In this document: piece by piece, positions 43,207 to 52,425 of the stretch
Numbering within the stretch: the first letter of the stretch is position 1
Layout of the letters: every line of letters begins with the position of its first letter
NCBI GenBank assembly: GCA_964642175.1
Contig: CAZXOK010000001.1
Coordinates: forward strand, 248,001 to 312,000
Reading direction: 5' to 3'
Source: JANQGG01 sp964642175
Lineage (GTDB): Bacteria; Bacteroidota; Chlorobiia; Chlorobiales; Chloroherpetonaceae
DNA: 64,000 bases
Notes under the pieces: generated by a model
Told to the model about the DNA's origin: nothing
Database searches by the model: none
What the model saw: the letters and a program-made list of their open reading frames with translations, nothing else
Translations under genes and position numbers: made by a program

Positions 43207-44187
43207 TCAGGATTTTTGCAATTCCAGAACCTTCCAGCAGGCGGCCTGATGGCCCGATTCAAATGTTTCCAGTTCCGGTTGTTCATTCTCGCAGGTGCTG
43301 TCTGCATGCGGGCAGCGTGTGCAAAAATTGCATCCCTTCGGAAAATTCGTGGAAGATGGCACATTACCGGAAATAACATTCAGCCGCTCTATACGCTCAC
43401 CCATTCGGGGAATGGATTTTAAGAGCCCCCGGGTATAAGGATGCAGGGGGTTATCAAAGATCTGTTTTACAGAACCATACTCTACAATTTTCGAGGCATA
43501 CATAACAGCCACCTGGTCACTGATCTCGGCTATCACGCCAAGGTCGTGGGTAATAAAAATCACACCCATGCCAAGCTCATCTTGAAGGCGCTCGATAAGG
43601 GTTAAGATTTGGGCCTGAACGGTAACATCAAGGGCTGTGGTGGGTTCATCGGCGATCAGAAACGCCGGGTTACAGGAAAGCGCCATAGCGATCATCACTC
43701 TCTGGCGCATACCACCAGAAAGCAGGTGCGGGTAGTCGGAATAGCGTTGCTCCGGCGAGGGAATTCCCACCAGTTTCAGCATTTCTATGGCTCTGTTCCT
43801 GGCCTCTTTGGTTGAGAGATTCTGGTGAATTTCTATGGCTTCTGAAATCTGGGAACCACAGGTATAGACCGGGTTTAAGGAGGTCATGGGTTCCTGAAAG
43901 ATCATGGATATCTGGTTGCCACGAATTTTCTGCATCCTTTCTTCGGGCAGCTCAAGCAGGTTTTGATTTTCGAAATGAATGGTTCCGCCGGCGTAAAATC
44001 CGGGTGGATTGGGAATGAGTTGCATAATCGAGAGCGCGGTAACCGATTTGCCGCAACCCGACTCGCCTACCAGTCCCAGGGTTTCATTTCGATCGATGTT
44101 ATAACTTACCCCATCTACAGCTTTGGCAACACCATCATCGGTGTTGAAATAGGTTTTCAGATCTTTGAGTTCCAGAAGTTTAGCCAT
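43207..44187 (-). CDS. oppD: Peptide ABC transporter ATP-binding protein (OppD/DppD type)
   Basis: 326 residues. ABC ATPase motifs: Walker A GLVGESGCGKSVTALS, Q-loop IFQEPMTSLNPVY, signature LLSGGMRQRVMIA, Walker B FLIADEPTTALDV, H-loop IFITHDLGVI. The C-terminal oligopeptide-type extension has GCNFCTRCPHADSTC, which holds the Fe-S-like Cys cluster seen in OppD/DppD. It is nine bases after the binding protein gene. No permease (OppB/OppC) or OppF gene is adjacent. Confidence 0.92.
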   Translation of the reverse strand: MAKLLELKDLKTYFNTDDGVAKAVDGVSYNIDRNETLGLVGESGCGKSVTALSIMQLIPNPPGFYAGGTIHFENQNLLELPEERMQKIRGNQISMIFQEPMTSLNPVYTCGSQISEAIEIHQNLSTKEARNRAIEMLKLVGIPSPEQRYSDYPHLLSGGMRQRVMIAMALSCNPAFLIADEPTTALDVTVQAQILTLIERLQDELGMGVIFITHDLGVIAEISDQVAVMYASKIVEYGSVKQIFDNPLHPYTRGLLKSIPRMGERIERLNVISGNVPSSTNFPKGCNFCTRCPHADSTCENEQPELETFESGHQAACWKVLELQKS

Positions 44188-44196
44188 AACGCAAAT

Positions 44197-45966
44197 CTAT
44201 GATGGGTTATTGTCTGTGGGCATGTCCAGCCAAATGGTTTTCAGGTCGCGCCGGTCCATAGCATTGATCGGGTAATCGCGAATGGATTTTTTAAGCAAGC
44301 GTTCATCCATGTCGTAAAAAATTATCATCATAGGCGCCTGGTTTATCGCGGCTTGTTCGGCATCCTGGTACAACCGGTAACGGCGGCTGTCGTTGGTTGT
44401 GGCCAGCGCTTTTTGATACAACTGATCAAAGGTTGAATTCTGAAAACGCGTGGAGTTGGGGTAGCTGCGCTGATCCAGGGATTCGGGCACCAGCTTGCCA
44501 TAAAGCAGATTCAGGAAATTTTCAGGTTCGGGATAGTCGGCAATCCAGCCGGAGCGGAAAAACAAGGCTTTGCTGCGCTCAATGGACTCCAAATGCTGCG
44601 ACCACTCCACAATACTTAAATTGATCTTCACATTCAGGTTTTCCATTAACATAGCCTGAATGGCTTCGGCCACCTGCAGATTTCTGCCCCCGCCACTGTT
44701 GAGTTGCAATGTCAGTTCAGGCAAACCGGTTCCGTTCGGATAGCCCGCCTCGCTGAGAAGCTGGCGTGCCCTGGCCGGATTAAAATCGTATCCCTTGATT
44801 TTATTTGTCTGGTAGTTTGGCAGGGAAGGCGGAATGATACCGTAAATGCCATTTTCAGCCACACCTCCTTTTAACACATATTTTGTGATCTTCTGGCGAT
44901 CTATAGCATAATTAAATGCCTGGCGTAATTTGACATTGTTAAATGGCTCTTTGCGGGTATTGAACCCGTAATACTGCACCGACATGGCCGGAATGCGCTG
45001 CAAGACAAACTTCTCTTTTCGCGAGTTCAGCAAGTTGCCTTCCTGGTCTATCCAGGTAGGCCGCAATTCTTCGGGTAAGCGGTAACACTCCGAGAGCTTG
45101 CCGCTTTCCAATTCCATAAGCTGGGTGGTCAGATCCCTGATAAAGGTGATTTTAATTTCATCAAGAAACGGAAGCCGGTTTCCGGATGCATCGAACTGCC
45201 AGTAACGCGGGTGCTTTTTTAAGATCAGGTGCCGGCTTTCTTTGTGCTCGGCAAAGGCAAACGGACCGGTACCGATGGGGTGCATGCGAAAGCCTGATCC
45301 GTAATACATAACGGCTTCCCGGGGCACCACATAGCAAAAGGAGGTGGTAAGGGTTTTCAAAAACGGGGCAAAGGGTTTAATAAGTTCAATTTTAAAGGTG
45401 CTGTCGTTAAGCACTTTAAATCCCCGCACTTCATCAACTTTAGGCTCAGTCTTATTTTTCATGGCGTTGAGCTTGTCGTTAAAATAAGCGTTGGCGCCAA
45501 TAACTTTATCTTTAAAAATTGAGTAGCCTTTGGTTTGGGTTCGTGGATCGCAGGCGCGTTGGAATGAGTATTTAACATCATGCGCTCTGAGTTTTTTGCC
45601 CCGGCCCCGGGTAAAACAGGGTGAATCATGGAAAAACACACTATCGCGCAGGATAAACGTATATGTCAGACCATCTGGCGAAACTGACCATCGCCTGGCC
45701 AGTTCAGGTTCGATCTCCAGGGTGCTTTGGTTGAGATCAACCAGGAGTTCATAGACCTGGTGGGCCACATGGTGTGAGGCTACATCGCCGATTTGAACCG
45801 GATCGAGTGTGGGCAGGTCGGAAGTTTCATTGAACACATACTGCCCACCGTAAACTTTGCCACCGTTGGCAGATTTAAAAAGGAATTCTGTGTCTGTTTT
45901 TTCTGATTGGGTTCCGCAAGCGCTTAACAGCACCAGAGAAACCAGCCATACAAAAAGGTGTTTCAT
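44197..45966 (-). CDS. Peptide ABC transporter substrate-binding lipoprotein (OppA/DppA type)
   Basis: 589 residues from the ATG at 45966; the frame upstream of it has no lipoprotein signal. The signal is MKHLFVWLVSLVLLSAC with the lipobox cysteine at 17, followed by a mature chain that begins GTQSEKTDTEF. SBP_bac_5 pattern: YVFNETSDLPTLDPVQIGD, LARRWSVSPDGLTYTFILR, HPIGTGPFAFAEH and the C-terminal half with LYQKALATTNDSRRYRLYQ. It should deliver oligopeptides or dipeptides to a permease that is not in the window. Nine bases separate it from OppD. Confidence 0.9.
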   Translation of the reverse strand: MKHLFVWLVSLVLLSACGTQSEKTDTEFLFKSANGGKVYGGQYVFNETSDLPTLDPVQIGDVASHHVAHQVYELLVDLNQSTLEIEPELARRWSVSPDGLTYTFILRDSVFFHDSPCFTRGRGKKLRAHDVKYSFQRACDPRTQTKGYSIFKDKVIGANAYFNDKLNAMKNKTEPKVDEVRGFKVLNDSTFKIELIKPFAPFLKTLTTSFCYVVPREAVMYYGSGFRMHPIGTGPFAFAEHKESRHLILKKHPRYWQFDASGNRLPFLDEIKITFIRDLTTQLMELESGKLSECYRLPEELRPTWIDQEGNLLNSRKEKFVLQRIPAMSVQYYGFNTRKEPFNNVKLRQAFNYAIDRQKITKYVLKGGVAENGIYGIIPPSLPNYQTNKIKGYDFNPARARQLLSEAGYPNGTGLPELTLQLNSGGGRNLQVAEAIQAMLMENLNVKINLSIVEWSQHLESIERSKALFFRSGWIADYPEPENFLNLLYGKLVPESLDQRSYPNSTRFQNSTFDQLYQKALATTNDSRRYRLYQDAEQAAINQAPMMIIFYDMDERLLKKSIRDYPINAMDRRDLKTIWLDMPTDNNPS

Positions 45967-46289
45967 TAAAATGGAGTCAAGGATTTTGATAACTATTTTG
46001 ACATGCAAGTGTATGAATTTAATCAATAAAATTCAACGGCAGGTTTTTTTCAGTAGGTTTCGCTTAAGATAAAGCGTTAAATTTCAGGTCTGAATATATG
46101 TTTTTGAGGTTTTCGGATTACTGGAATTCAAAGACATAGAAAAGAGTTAAGAAACTGTTAGAGTTTAGAGAATAAGCCATAAACCATTACATTCACACTT
46201 ATTTTTGTAACAAGTACCAGTAAGAACAATTTCAAGATATGAAAAATGCGACAGGTTTAACTGGTGAACTTTTGCTGGAGGTTAAATAA

Positions 46290-49200
46290 TTGAAAGACAT
46301 GCCAGAGACTGATACATCTCACCAGGTTCAAGTGGATTTAAAGATAACATCGTTACACCTCAAAGATTTTAACAATCATATAGTTAACCAACCGGAAATT
46401 CAAACCATCACCTCAGATATCAAAAATGGCAAAAGCCTGTCATTATCGGGCTCTCATGGTTCACTCATTTCTGTCATAATTGCTCATTTGTATTCAGAGT
46501 TGCAGAAACCAATTATGATTGTCTGCAATGATGAGTCGTATGATCTCTACGAATACGATCTCTTGCGGCTGGTTTCCAAAACCGAGATATTGAACTATGT
46601 CTATGAACCTTCGCTTACGCTTTCTAGCCTCCTGGCCGACAAAAAAGGGATTGTGATTACCACAGGCATGGAGCTTCAAAAGAGGGTTGTCAAGGCCGAC
46701 CAGGCTCGTAAAAGGGTGCTTGAACTGGCAGAAAATCAGGACCTGCTTTACGACGATTTGCTGGAATTTCTTGAAGCCAACGCCTTTGAGCAAAAAGACT
46801 TTGTAGAACAAGAAGGTGATTACGCCATACGCGGCGCAATTGTTGATATTTATGCGTTTGGATTGCCGCACCCGATACGTTTAGAATATTTTGGCGACAC
46901 TCTGGATCGCATTCGTTTTTTTGATCTGAACTCCCAGTTGTCTTTGGAAACGCTCAAGACGGTACGCATTATCGCAAACCTGGAACAGGAAAAGCAAGAA
47001 GCCGGAGATAAAACCCAGGTCTCATCCACCTTGTTTGATTACCTGCCCAAGGATTGCTTGGTTGTCCTGGACGAGGTAGACGCACTCAAGTTTGAAGACG
47101 AAACACTGAAGTACGAGCATGAAGACGAAATCAAAGCCATTTTAGAAGAATTTCAGCAACTTAAGCTATCCGTGGATAAAGGCGCATCTCATACACTTAA
47201 TGCCCGCGCCATGACCCGGTTCAACTCTAATTTCAACCAGTTTGCCGGTTTTGTACAAACAGCTACCCGACAGAACCAGCAGATTGTTTTTGCCTCGCGA
47301 TCCAAGAAAGAACTTTCCGAATTGGCAGAGTTTGTCAAAAATGCCCCGTTCAACGATGAAAAAAAAGACACAGCGTTTTTAGATCATATCAGGATTGCGT
47401 CTTTGTACGAAAACCTTTACGAAGGCTTTGAGTATGCCGGTATGGTTCTGCTCACCGAGTCGGATGTGTTTGGTAAGCTCCACAGCCATAAACTTCACCG
47501 GCGCAGAAAAAACCGGAAAATTTCGCTCAGAGAATTGCGGGCTTTAAAAGTGGGCGACTACATTGTTCATGAAGATTACGGCATCGGGGTATTCCAGGGC
47601 ATGGAAAAAACCAAGGTGGGAGGCTCGCAGCAAGAGTGCGTGCTTATTCATTACGAAAAAGGCGATCGGCTCTTTGTAAATGTTCAAAACATCCATTTGC
47701 TTTCCAAGTACTCTTCGGCCGAAGGCAAACCCCCAACTCTTTCCAGGCTGGGCAGCGGTAAATGGGAGCAGAATAAGGAAAAAGCCAAGAAACGCCTCAA
47801 AGATCTGGCCAGGAATTTAATTGCCGTTTATGCCAGGCGCAAAATGACCAAAGGTTTTGCCTTTCACGCCGATACCCTGATGCACCGCGAGTTTGAGTCG
47901 GCCTTTATTTTTGACGAAACGCCCGATCAGATCTCGGCCATTAAGGCCATTAAAGAAGACATGCAGTCCCAGGCCCCGATGGATCGGCTGGTGTGCGGCG
48001 ATGCCGGTTTTGGCAAAACAGAGGTGGCCATGCGTGCAGCCTTTAAAGCTTTGGAAGCCGGTAAACAGGTGGCCCTGCTGGTACCCACCACCATCCTTGC
48101 CCATCAGCATTTCAACACGTTTAAAACCCGGTTTCAGAATTTCCCGATACGAATTGAAGTGCTCAGCCGGTTCGTCCCGAAAAAAGAGCAGAAAAATATT
48201 GTGGCAGATATCAAGGAGGGGCAGGTTGATATTACCATCGGCACACATCGCATTGTATCCAAGGATGTCCGGTTTAAAGACCTGGGTCTGTTTATTATTG
48301 ATGAAGAGCAGCATTTTGGCGTAGGTGCCAAAGAAAAGCTCAGGGAAGATTTCCCGAATGTGGATACCATTGTGCTTACAGCCACACCCATTCCCCGAAC
48401 ACTTCAGTTTTCGATGATGGGCGCACGCGATCTTTCCATTATCTCGTCACCACCCAGGAACCGCCAGCCTGTTGAGACCATCATCCATGAATATGATGAA
48501 GATTTGATACGGCAGGCCATCAGCCGGGAGCTTGGGCGCCATGGCCAGGTGTTTTTCCTGCATAACCGCGTCAAGACCATTACCGACCTCTATGAGGTGA
48601 TCAAGCAGATGTTTCCAAAGGCCCGCATCGGGATGGCTCATGGGCAGATGCCCACGAAAGAGCTTGAAACCGCGATGATGGATTTCATGCAAAAGGAGCT
48701 GGATATTTTGGTATCCACGGCTATTGTTGGTTCAGGACTTGATATCTCCAACGCCAACACCATGATCATCAACCGTGCCGAAATGTTTGGCCTGGCAGAT
48801 CTTTACCAGTTGCGCGGGCGTGTCGGCAGAAGTGAACGTAAGGCGTTTGCCTACTTTTTAACCCCGCCGCTCTCCAAGCTTAAACAGGATGCCATGCAGC
48901 GCCTGGCTGTAATTGAAGCTTATACCGAACTGGGCTCCGGGTTTAGTGTGGCCATGCGCGATCTGGACATACGCGGGGCAGGAAACCTGTTGGGTGCCGA
49001 GCAGTCGGGCTTTATATTTGATTTGGGCTTTGATATGTACCAGAAGATTCTGGAAGAAGCCGTTACCGAACTCAAATCCACCGAGTTCCAGAACATCTTT
49101 AAACAAGCCGAAGCCCGGAAAGAACTGCCCCACAAACCCTGTGAAGTGGCTTTTTTCTTTGATGCCCACATTCCTTCTTATTATGTGGAATCGGGTTCGG

Positions 49201-49649
49201 AGCGTTTTGCCATCTATAACCGAATCTCAAATGCCAGGACATTTAAGGAGCTTGAAGCTTTGCGAAAAGAACTTCAGGACAGGTTTGGCAAGCTGCCCGA
49301 AGAGTGCCTTCAGTTGTTTGCCTCGTCGGAAATACGGCTTAAAGCTTCGGCTTTGTGGTTACAGCGTCTGGAAATCTCCGAATTCAAATGCACGTTGATT
49401 TTGCCAAGTGAGGATCACAAGCAATTCTATGAAGGCCAGCTTTTCGGAGCTATCCTGCAAGGGGTGCAATCCGAATCGCTTGCTGGTTTCTCACCTCAGT
49501 TCAATAATGCCAGGAAACTCAAAGTGGTGTTTTCGTTTGAAGACAGTCTGAAAAAAGCCCCTTATAAAGCCATCCGGGCCACTGAGCGCATTCTGGATGA
49601 ACTCAGTTCATTGGCCGGATTATCACAGCAACCCACCGAAGAGGTATGA
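46290..49649 (+). CDS. mfd: Transcription-repair coupling factor Mfd
   Basis: Releases RNA polymerase stalled at DNA lesions and recruits UvrA. 1119 residues. An N-terminal UvrB-like region (about 1-350, EQEGDYAIRGAIVDIYAFG), the RNA polymerase-interaction domain (GDYIVHEDYGIGVFQG), then the SF2 translocase: Walker A CGDAGFGKTEVAMRAAF, DEEQ box IIDEEQHFGV, TATPIPRTL, and the C-terminal motifs RAEMFGLADLYQLRGRVGRS and the TRCF domain. The start is TTG at 46290 with GGAGG at 46277-46281. A 16-codon ORF (ATG 46239) ends directly before it, in the same frame, so coupling is possible. Confidence 0.95.
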   Translation: MKDMPETDTSHQVQVDLKITSLHLKDFNNHIVNQPEIQTITSDIKNGKSLSLSGSHGSLISVIIAHLYSELQKPIMIVCNDESYDLYEYDLLRLVSKTEILNYVYEPSLTLSSLLADKKGIVITTGMELQKRVVKADQARKRVLELAENQDLLYDDLLEFLEANAFEQKDFVEQEGDYAIRGAIVDIYAFGLPHPIRLEYFGDTLDRIRFFDLNSQLSLETLKTVRIIANLEQEKQEAGDKTQVSSTLFDYLPKDCLVVLDEVDALKFEDETLKYEHEDEIKAILEEFQQLKLSVDKGASHTLNARAMTRFNSNFNQFAGFVQTATRQNQQIVFASRSKKELSELAEFVKNAPFNDEKKDTAFLDHIRIASLYENLYEGFEYAGMVLLTESDVFGKLHSHKLHRRRKNRKISLRELRALKVGDYIVHEDYGIGVFQGMEKTKVGGSQQECVLIHYEKGDRLFVNVQNIHLLSKYSSAEGKPPTLSRLGSGKWEQNKEKAKKRLKDLARNLIAVYARRKMTKGFAFHADTLMHREFESAFIFDETPDQISAIKAIKEDMQSQAPMDRLVCGDAGFGKTEVAMRAAFKALEAGKQVALLVPTTILAHQHFNTFKTRFQNFPIRIEVLSRFVPKKEQKNIVADIKEGQVDITIGTHRIVSKDVRFKDLGLFIIDEEQHFGVGAKEKLREDFPNVDTIVLTATPIPRTLQFSMMGARDLSIISSPPRNRQPVETIIHEYDEDLIRQAISRELGRHGQVFFLHNRVKTITDLYEVIKQMFPKARIGMAHGQMPTKELETAMMDFMQKELDILVSTAIVGSGLDISNANTMIINRAEMFGLADLYQLRGRVGRSERKAFAYFLTPPLSKLKQDAMQRLAVIEAYTELGSGFSVAMRDLDIRGAGNLLGAEQSGFIFDLGFDMYQKILEEAVTELKSTEFQNIFKQAEARKELPHKPCEVAFFFDAHIPSYYVESGSERFAIYNRISNARTFKELEALRKELQDRFGKLPEECLQLFASSEIRLKASALWLQRLEISEFKCTLILPSEDHKQFYEGQLFGAILQGVQSESLAGFSPQFNNARKLKVVFSFEDSLKKAPYKAIRATERILDELSSLAGLSQQPTEEV

Positions 49650-49687
49650 TTTTTTGTGACGCTTGTATTGGCAGGTGTTTAGAGATG

Positions 49688-50839
49688 CTAAATTAAATCT
49701 AAGAACTTTTGTAGGCTAATAACTTCAGTCTTGTCATTAATTCTATAGCGGTCATCACCCGGGTAGATAATGAAATTTTGTATAGAAGATATTTCCTCGC
49801 TTGCAATACGAAATCCTTTTGAAAATCGGGGCGCTCTTGAACGCTTCACCTCAATAGCCCATATACCATCAGGTTTTTCAAGTATCAGGTCAATTTTATT
49901 TTCAGAGGATTTACCGTAGAAAGAAGCTTTAATATTATTATCGATAGTATTGAGTATGTTTTCTATAATAAATCCTTCCCAACTCATTCCTGCAATAGGA
50001 TGCCCTAACAATGTATCTTTATCGCCAATTCTAAGTAGTGCATGTAGCAGTCCGCTATCGCGAATATAAATTTTGGGTGATTTAACCAGCCGCTTACCAA
50101 AATTTCTGTGCATTGGCTCTAGCCTGCAAACCAGGAGCAGATCAACCAATAGGTCCAGGTAACGCGTAACGGTTTTTCCATCTACGCCTAAAGACCTGGC
50201 AATTTGTGAAGCATTTAATGGCGCACCCTGCAAGTGGGCTAACATTTCCCAAAAACGCCTGAGTGTTTCAGCCGGAATACGCGGGCCTAGCTGGGGAATA
50301 TCTCTTTCCAGGTAAGTTTTAATAAAGTTCTTACGCCATATGAAGCTTGTCTCATTGTCCGGCGCCAACAAACTATCCGGGAAACCACCACGTACCCATA
50401 GTTTATCCATATCATTTTTATACTCGGGTAAGGTGATAGGCGTGAGTTCATGATAGGCAATCCTACCGGCAAGGGATTCACCCGATTGTTTTAAGAGGTC
50501 CATTGATGCAGAGCCGAGTAAAAGGAATTGAGCGGTTTTTCTTCCGGCCCTTTTGTTTTTGTCAATGATTCCTCTTAACTCCTGAAATAGCTCAGGCATA
50601 CGCTGAACTTCATCCAAAATGATCAGTTTATTATTGTGATCTTCAAAGTAGTATGCGGGATTTGATAGTTTTACTCTATCCTCAATGGTTTCAAGATCAA
50701 GGTAGATGCTTTTATATTTATTGGCGATCTCTTCGCTGGCAAGCGTGGTTTTACCAACTTGCCTTGCACCTAAAAGCACTACAGCCGGAAAAGATTCCAG
50801 CAATTTTAGAACGATTTGAGAGCCTCTGCGTTTTATCAT
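49688..50839 (-). CDS. DUF4143-type AAA ATPase (AAA_14)
   Basis: 383 residues. AAA P-loop at the start: LLGARQVGKTTLAS (Walker A), LIILDEVQRMPELFQ (Walker B), and FLLLGSASMDLL (sensor 1). The middle has the winged helix typical of the family (ASQIARSLGVDGKTVTRYL), and the C-terminus carries the DUF4143 domain with a PD-(D/E)XK-like SSENKIDLILEKPDGIWAIEVK. The role of this family is unresolved; some are thought to be defence or toxin related. It diverges from a DUF2283 gene and its start codon lies next to a perfect palindrome (50844-50872). Confidence 0.9.
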   Translation of the reverse strand: MIKRRGSQIVLKLLESFPAVVLLGARQVGKTTLASEEIANKYKSIYLDLETIEDRVKLSNPAYYFEDHNNKLIILDEVQRMPELFQELRGIIDKNKRAGRKTAQFLLLGSASMDLLKQSGESLAGRIAYHELTPITLPEYKNDMDKLWVRGGFPDSLLAPDNETSFIWRKNFIKTYLERDIPQLGPRIPAETLRRFWEMLAHLQGAPLNASQIARSLGVDGKTVTRYLDLLVDLLLVCRLEPMHRNFGKRLVKSPKIYIRDSGLLHALLRIGDKDTLLGHPIAGMSWEGFIIENILNTIDNNIKASFYGKSSENKIDLILEKPDGIWAIEVKRSRAPRFSKGFRIASEEISSIQNFIIYPGDDRYRINDKTEVISLQKFLDLI

Positions 50840-50843
50840 GGTT

Positions 50844-50872
50844 GTAATTTCGGAACGTTATTCCGAAATTAC
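50844..50872. promoter_or_regulatory. Perfect 12-bp palindrome in the divergent promoter
   Basis: GTAATTTCGGAA (50844-50855), a 5-base spacer CGTTA, and TTCCGAAATTAC (50861-50872) form an exact inverted repeat five bases from the ATPase start and 15 bases before the DUF2283 start. A 12-bp perfect arm is more than expected by chance in so short a region; it is a candidate operator or autoregulatory hairpin. Confidence 0.65.
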
Positions 50873-50887
50873 AAAGTAATATTGACG

Positions 50888-51094
50888 ATGAGAGTAAAAT
50901 ATTTTTCTGATACTGATACAGCCTTGATAGAGTTCAGAGATAGTCAGGTAAAGGAAACAAAAGAAATCAGTGAAAACATCTACATTGATATAGATGAAAG
51001 CGGCAACCTTGTAAGCATGACGATTGAGCATGCAAAAGCCAATACTATGCTTACAGAATTCTCACTTCAAGAAATCACTACAAAATCAGCATAG
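50888..51094 (+). CDS. DUF2283 family small protein
   Basis: 68 residues from the ATG at 50888 (the first 24 codons of the longer frame run through the palindrome and are not coding). MRVKYFSDTDTALIEF is the family opening, followed by YIDIDESGNLVSMTIEHA. These small beta proteins are frequent next to mobile or addiction genes, but their role is unknown. Cytoplasmic. It ends before a possible dispersed repeat. Confidence 0.78.
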   Translation: MRVKYFSDTDTALIEFRDSQVKETKEISENIYIDIDESGNLVSMTIEHAKANTMLTEFSLQEITTKSA

Positions 51095-51113
51095 GGGCAT
51101 GTTAGCAATAATA

Positions 51114-51164
51114 TCCCTCAACTAAATTTTCTCCCTGAGGGAGAAGACTTTCAAGGGCAGGGGT
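51114..51164. repeat. Candidate dispersed repeat with a small hairpin
   Basis: The block TCCCTCA...TTCTCCC TGA GGGAGAA...CAAGGGCAGGGG contains a 7-bp stem (51129-51135 with 51139-51145) and a C/G-rich tail. It has the look of short intergenic repeats found in many genomes. It could also be a terminator for ychF on the minus strand, though the T-run is poor. A genome-wide copy count is needed. Confidence 0.35.
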
Positions 51165-51169
51165 AACAC

Positions 51170-52261
51170 TCATACATTAAACCTAAAGTGCAACACATCG
51201 CCATCGCCGACCACATAGTCTTTCCCTTCCACCGACATTTTACCGGCTTCTTTGGCTTTCAGCTCTGAACCGCACTCAACCATGTCGTTATACCTGATCA
51301 CTTCGGCGCGGATAAAGCCTTTTTCAAAATCCGTATGGATTTCTCCGGCGGCTTCCGAAGCCTTGGCGCCTTTGCGAATGGTCCAGGCATGTACTTCTTT
51401 TTCACCGGCCGTAAAGTATGTCTGTAGTCCAAGCAGATCAAATCCTGCGCGAATGAGTCGATCCAGACCCGACATGTCCAAACCCAGACTTTCTAAAAAC
51501 TCGGGGCGCTCTTCTTCGGGCAGTTCAGCAATTTCCGATTCCACTTTTGCCGAGATCACAATCACTTTAGCTCCTTCTTTCCTGGCAATCTCTTCCACTT
51601 TTTTCGTGAGTGCATTACCCTCCAGAATATCATCTTCGGTAACATTAGCGGCATAAAGCACAGGTTTGGATGAGATCAAAAAGAAAGATTTCAGCATTTC
51701 TTTTTCGTCGTCAGTTTCGGCCAGTACGCGGGCCGGTGTGCCGTTCTCCATACCCGTGAGAAGTTTCTGACAAAACTCAACATGCGGCAAGAGGCTCTTA
51801 TCGGAGCGGGCGTTTTTCTGTAATTTTTCCAGGCGTTTCTCAAGGCTTTCCATATCGGCCAGAACCAGTTCAGTCTCGATGGTTTCAATATCGCGTTGCG
51901 GACTTAAATCGCCATCTACATGGGTGATGTTTTCATCCTCGAAACACCGCACCACATGAATAATGGCATCAACTTCACGGATGTGCGAAAGAAACTGGTT
52001 GCCGAGACCTTCGCCCTTACTGGCCCCGCGAACCAGCCCGGCAATATCTACAAGCTCAAGCGTAGCCGGGATTATGATGGAGGTATGAACAATCTCGGAG
52101 AGGATCTTTAGGCGTGAATCCGGGACGGCAACAGTGCCTACATTGGGTTCGATGGTGCAAAACGGATAATTCTGAGCATCGACCTGTTGAGCGGTGATGG
52201 CATTAAACAAGGTTGATTTTCCCACATTCGGAAGACCTACAATTCCACAGCGAAGAGCCAT
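51170..52261 (-). CDS. ychF: YchF/EngD-type ATPase/GTPase
   Basis: 363 residues from the ATG at 52261; the extra 50 codons of the longer frame are not part of the family. Walker A GLPNVGKSTLFNAIT, an OBG-type G2/G3 pattern VDIAGLVRGASKGEGLGNQFL, and a C-terminal TGS domain (FTAGEKEVHAWTIRKGAKA, then GKDYVVGDGDVLHFRFNV). YchF binds ATP better than GTP and associates with ribosomes under redox or stress conditions. It diverges from cmk across about 165 bases. Confidence 0.95.
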   Translation of the reverse strand: MALRCGIVGLPNVGKSTLFNAITAQQVDAQNYPFCTIEPNVGTVAVPDSRLKILSEIVHTSIIIPATLELVDIAGLVRGASKGEGLGNQFLSHIREVDAIIHVVRCFEDENITHVDGDLSPQRDIETIETELVLADMESLEKRLEKLQKNARSDKSLLPHVEFCQKLLTGMENGTPARVLAETDDEKEMLKSFFLISSKPVLYAANVTEDDILEGNALTKKVEEIARKEGAKVIVISAKVESEIAELPEEERPEFLESLGLDMSGLDRLIRAGFDLLGLQTYFTAGEKEVHAWTIRKGAKASEAAGEIHTDFEKGFIRAEVIRYNDMVECGSELKAKEAGKMSVEGKDYVVGDGDVLHFRFNV

Positions 52262-52425
52262 AATGAAAAGCGTTAAATATTTTGATTGGATTTGATTGGT
52301 AAAGCGTCGTAAATGTACCAAAATCCATATTTCTTCCAAACTGATGTTGGAAATTAAAGACAGTTTATTTAGTTTTCCGGGCTCAACTGGTGTATTAAAT
52401 TTTGGCAACAAATCGCAGGGTTTAT

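Noticed and set aside
52262..52411. 50-residue N-terminal extension of YchF
   Set aside because: The family starts at MALRCGIVGLPNVGKS; the extension covers the divergent promoter region with cmk.
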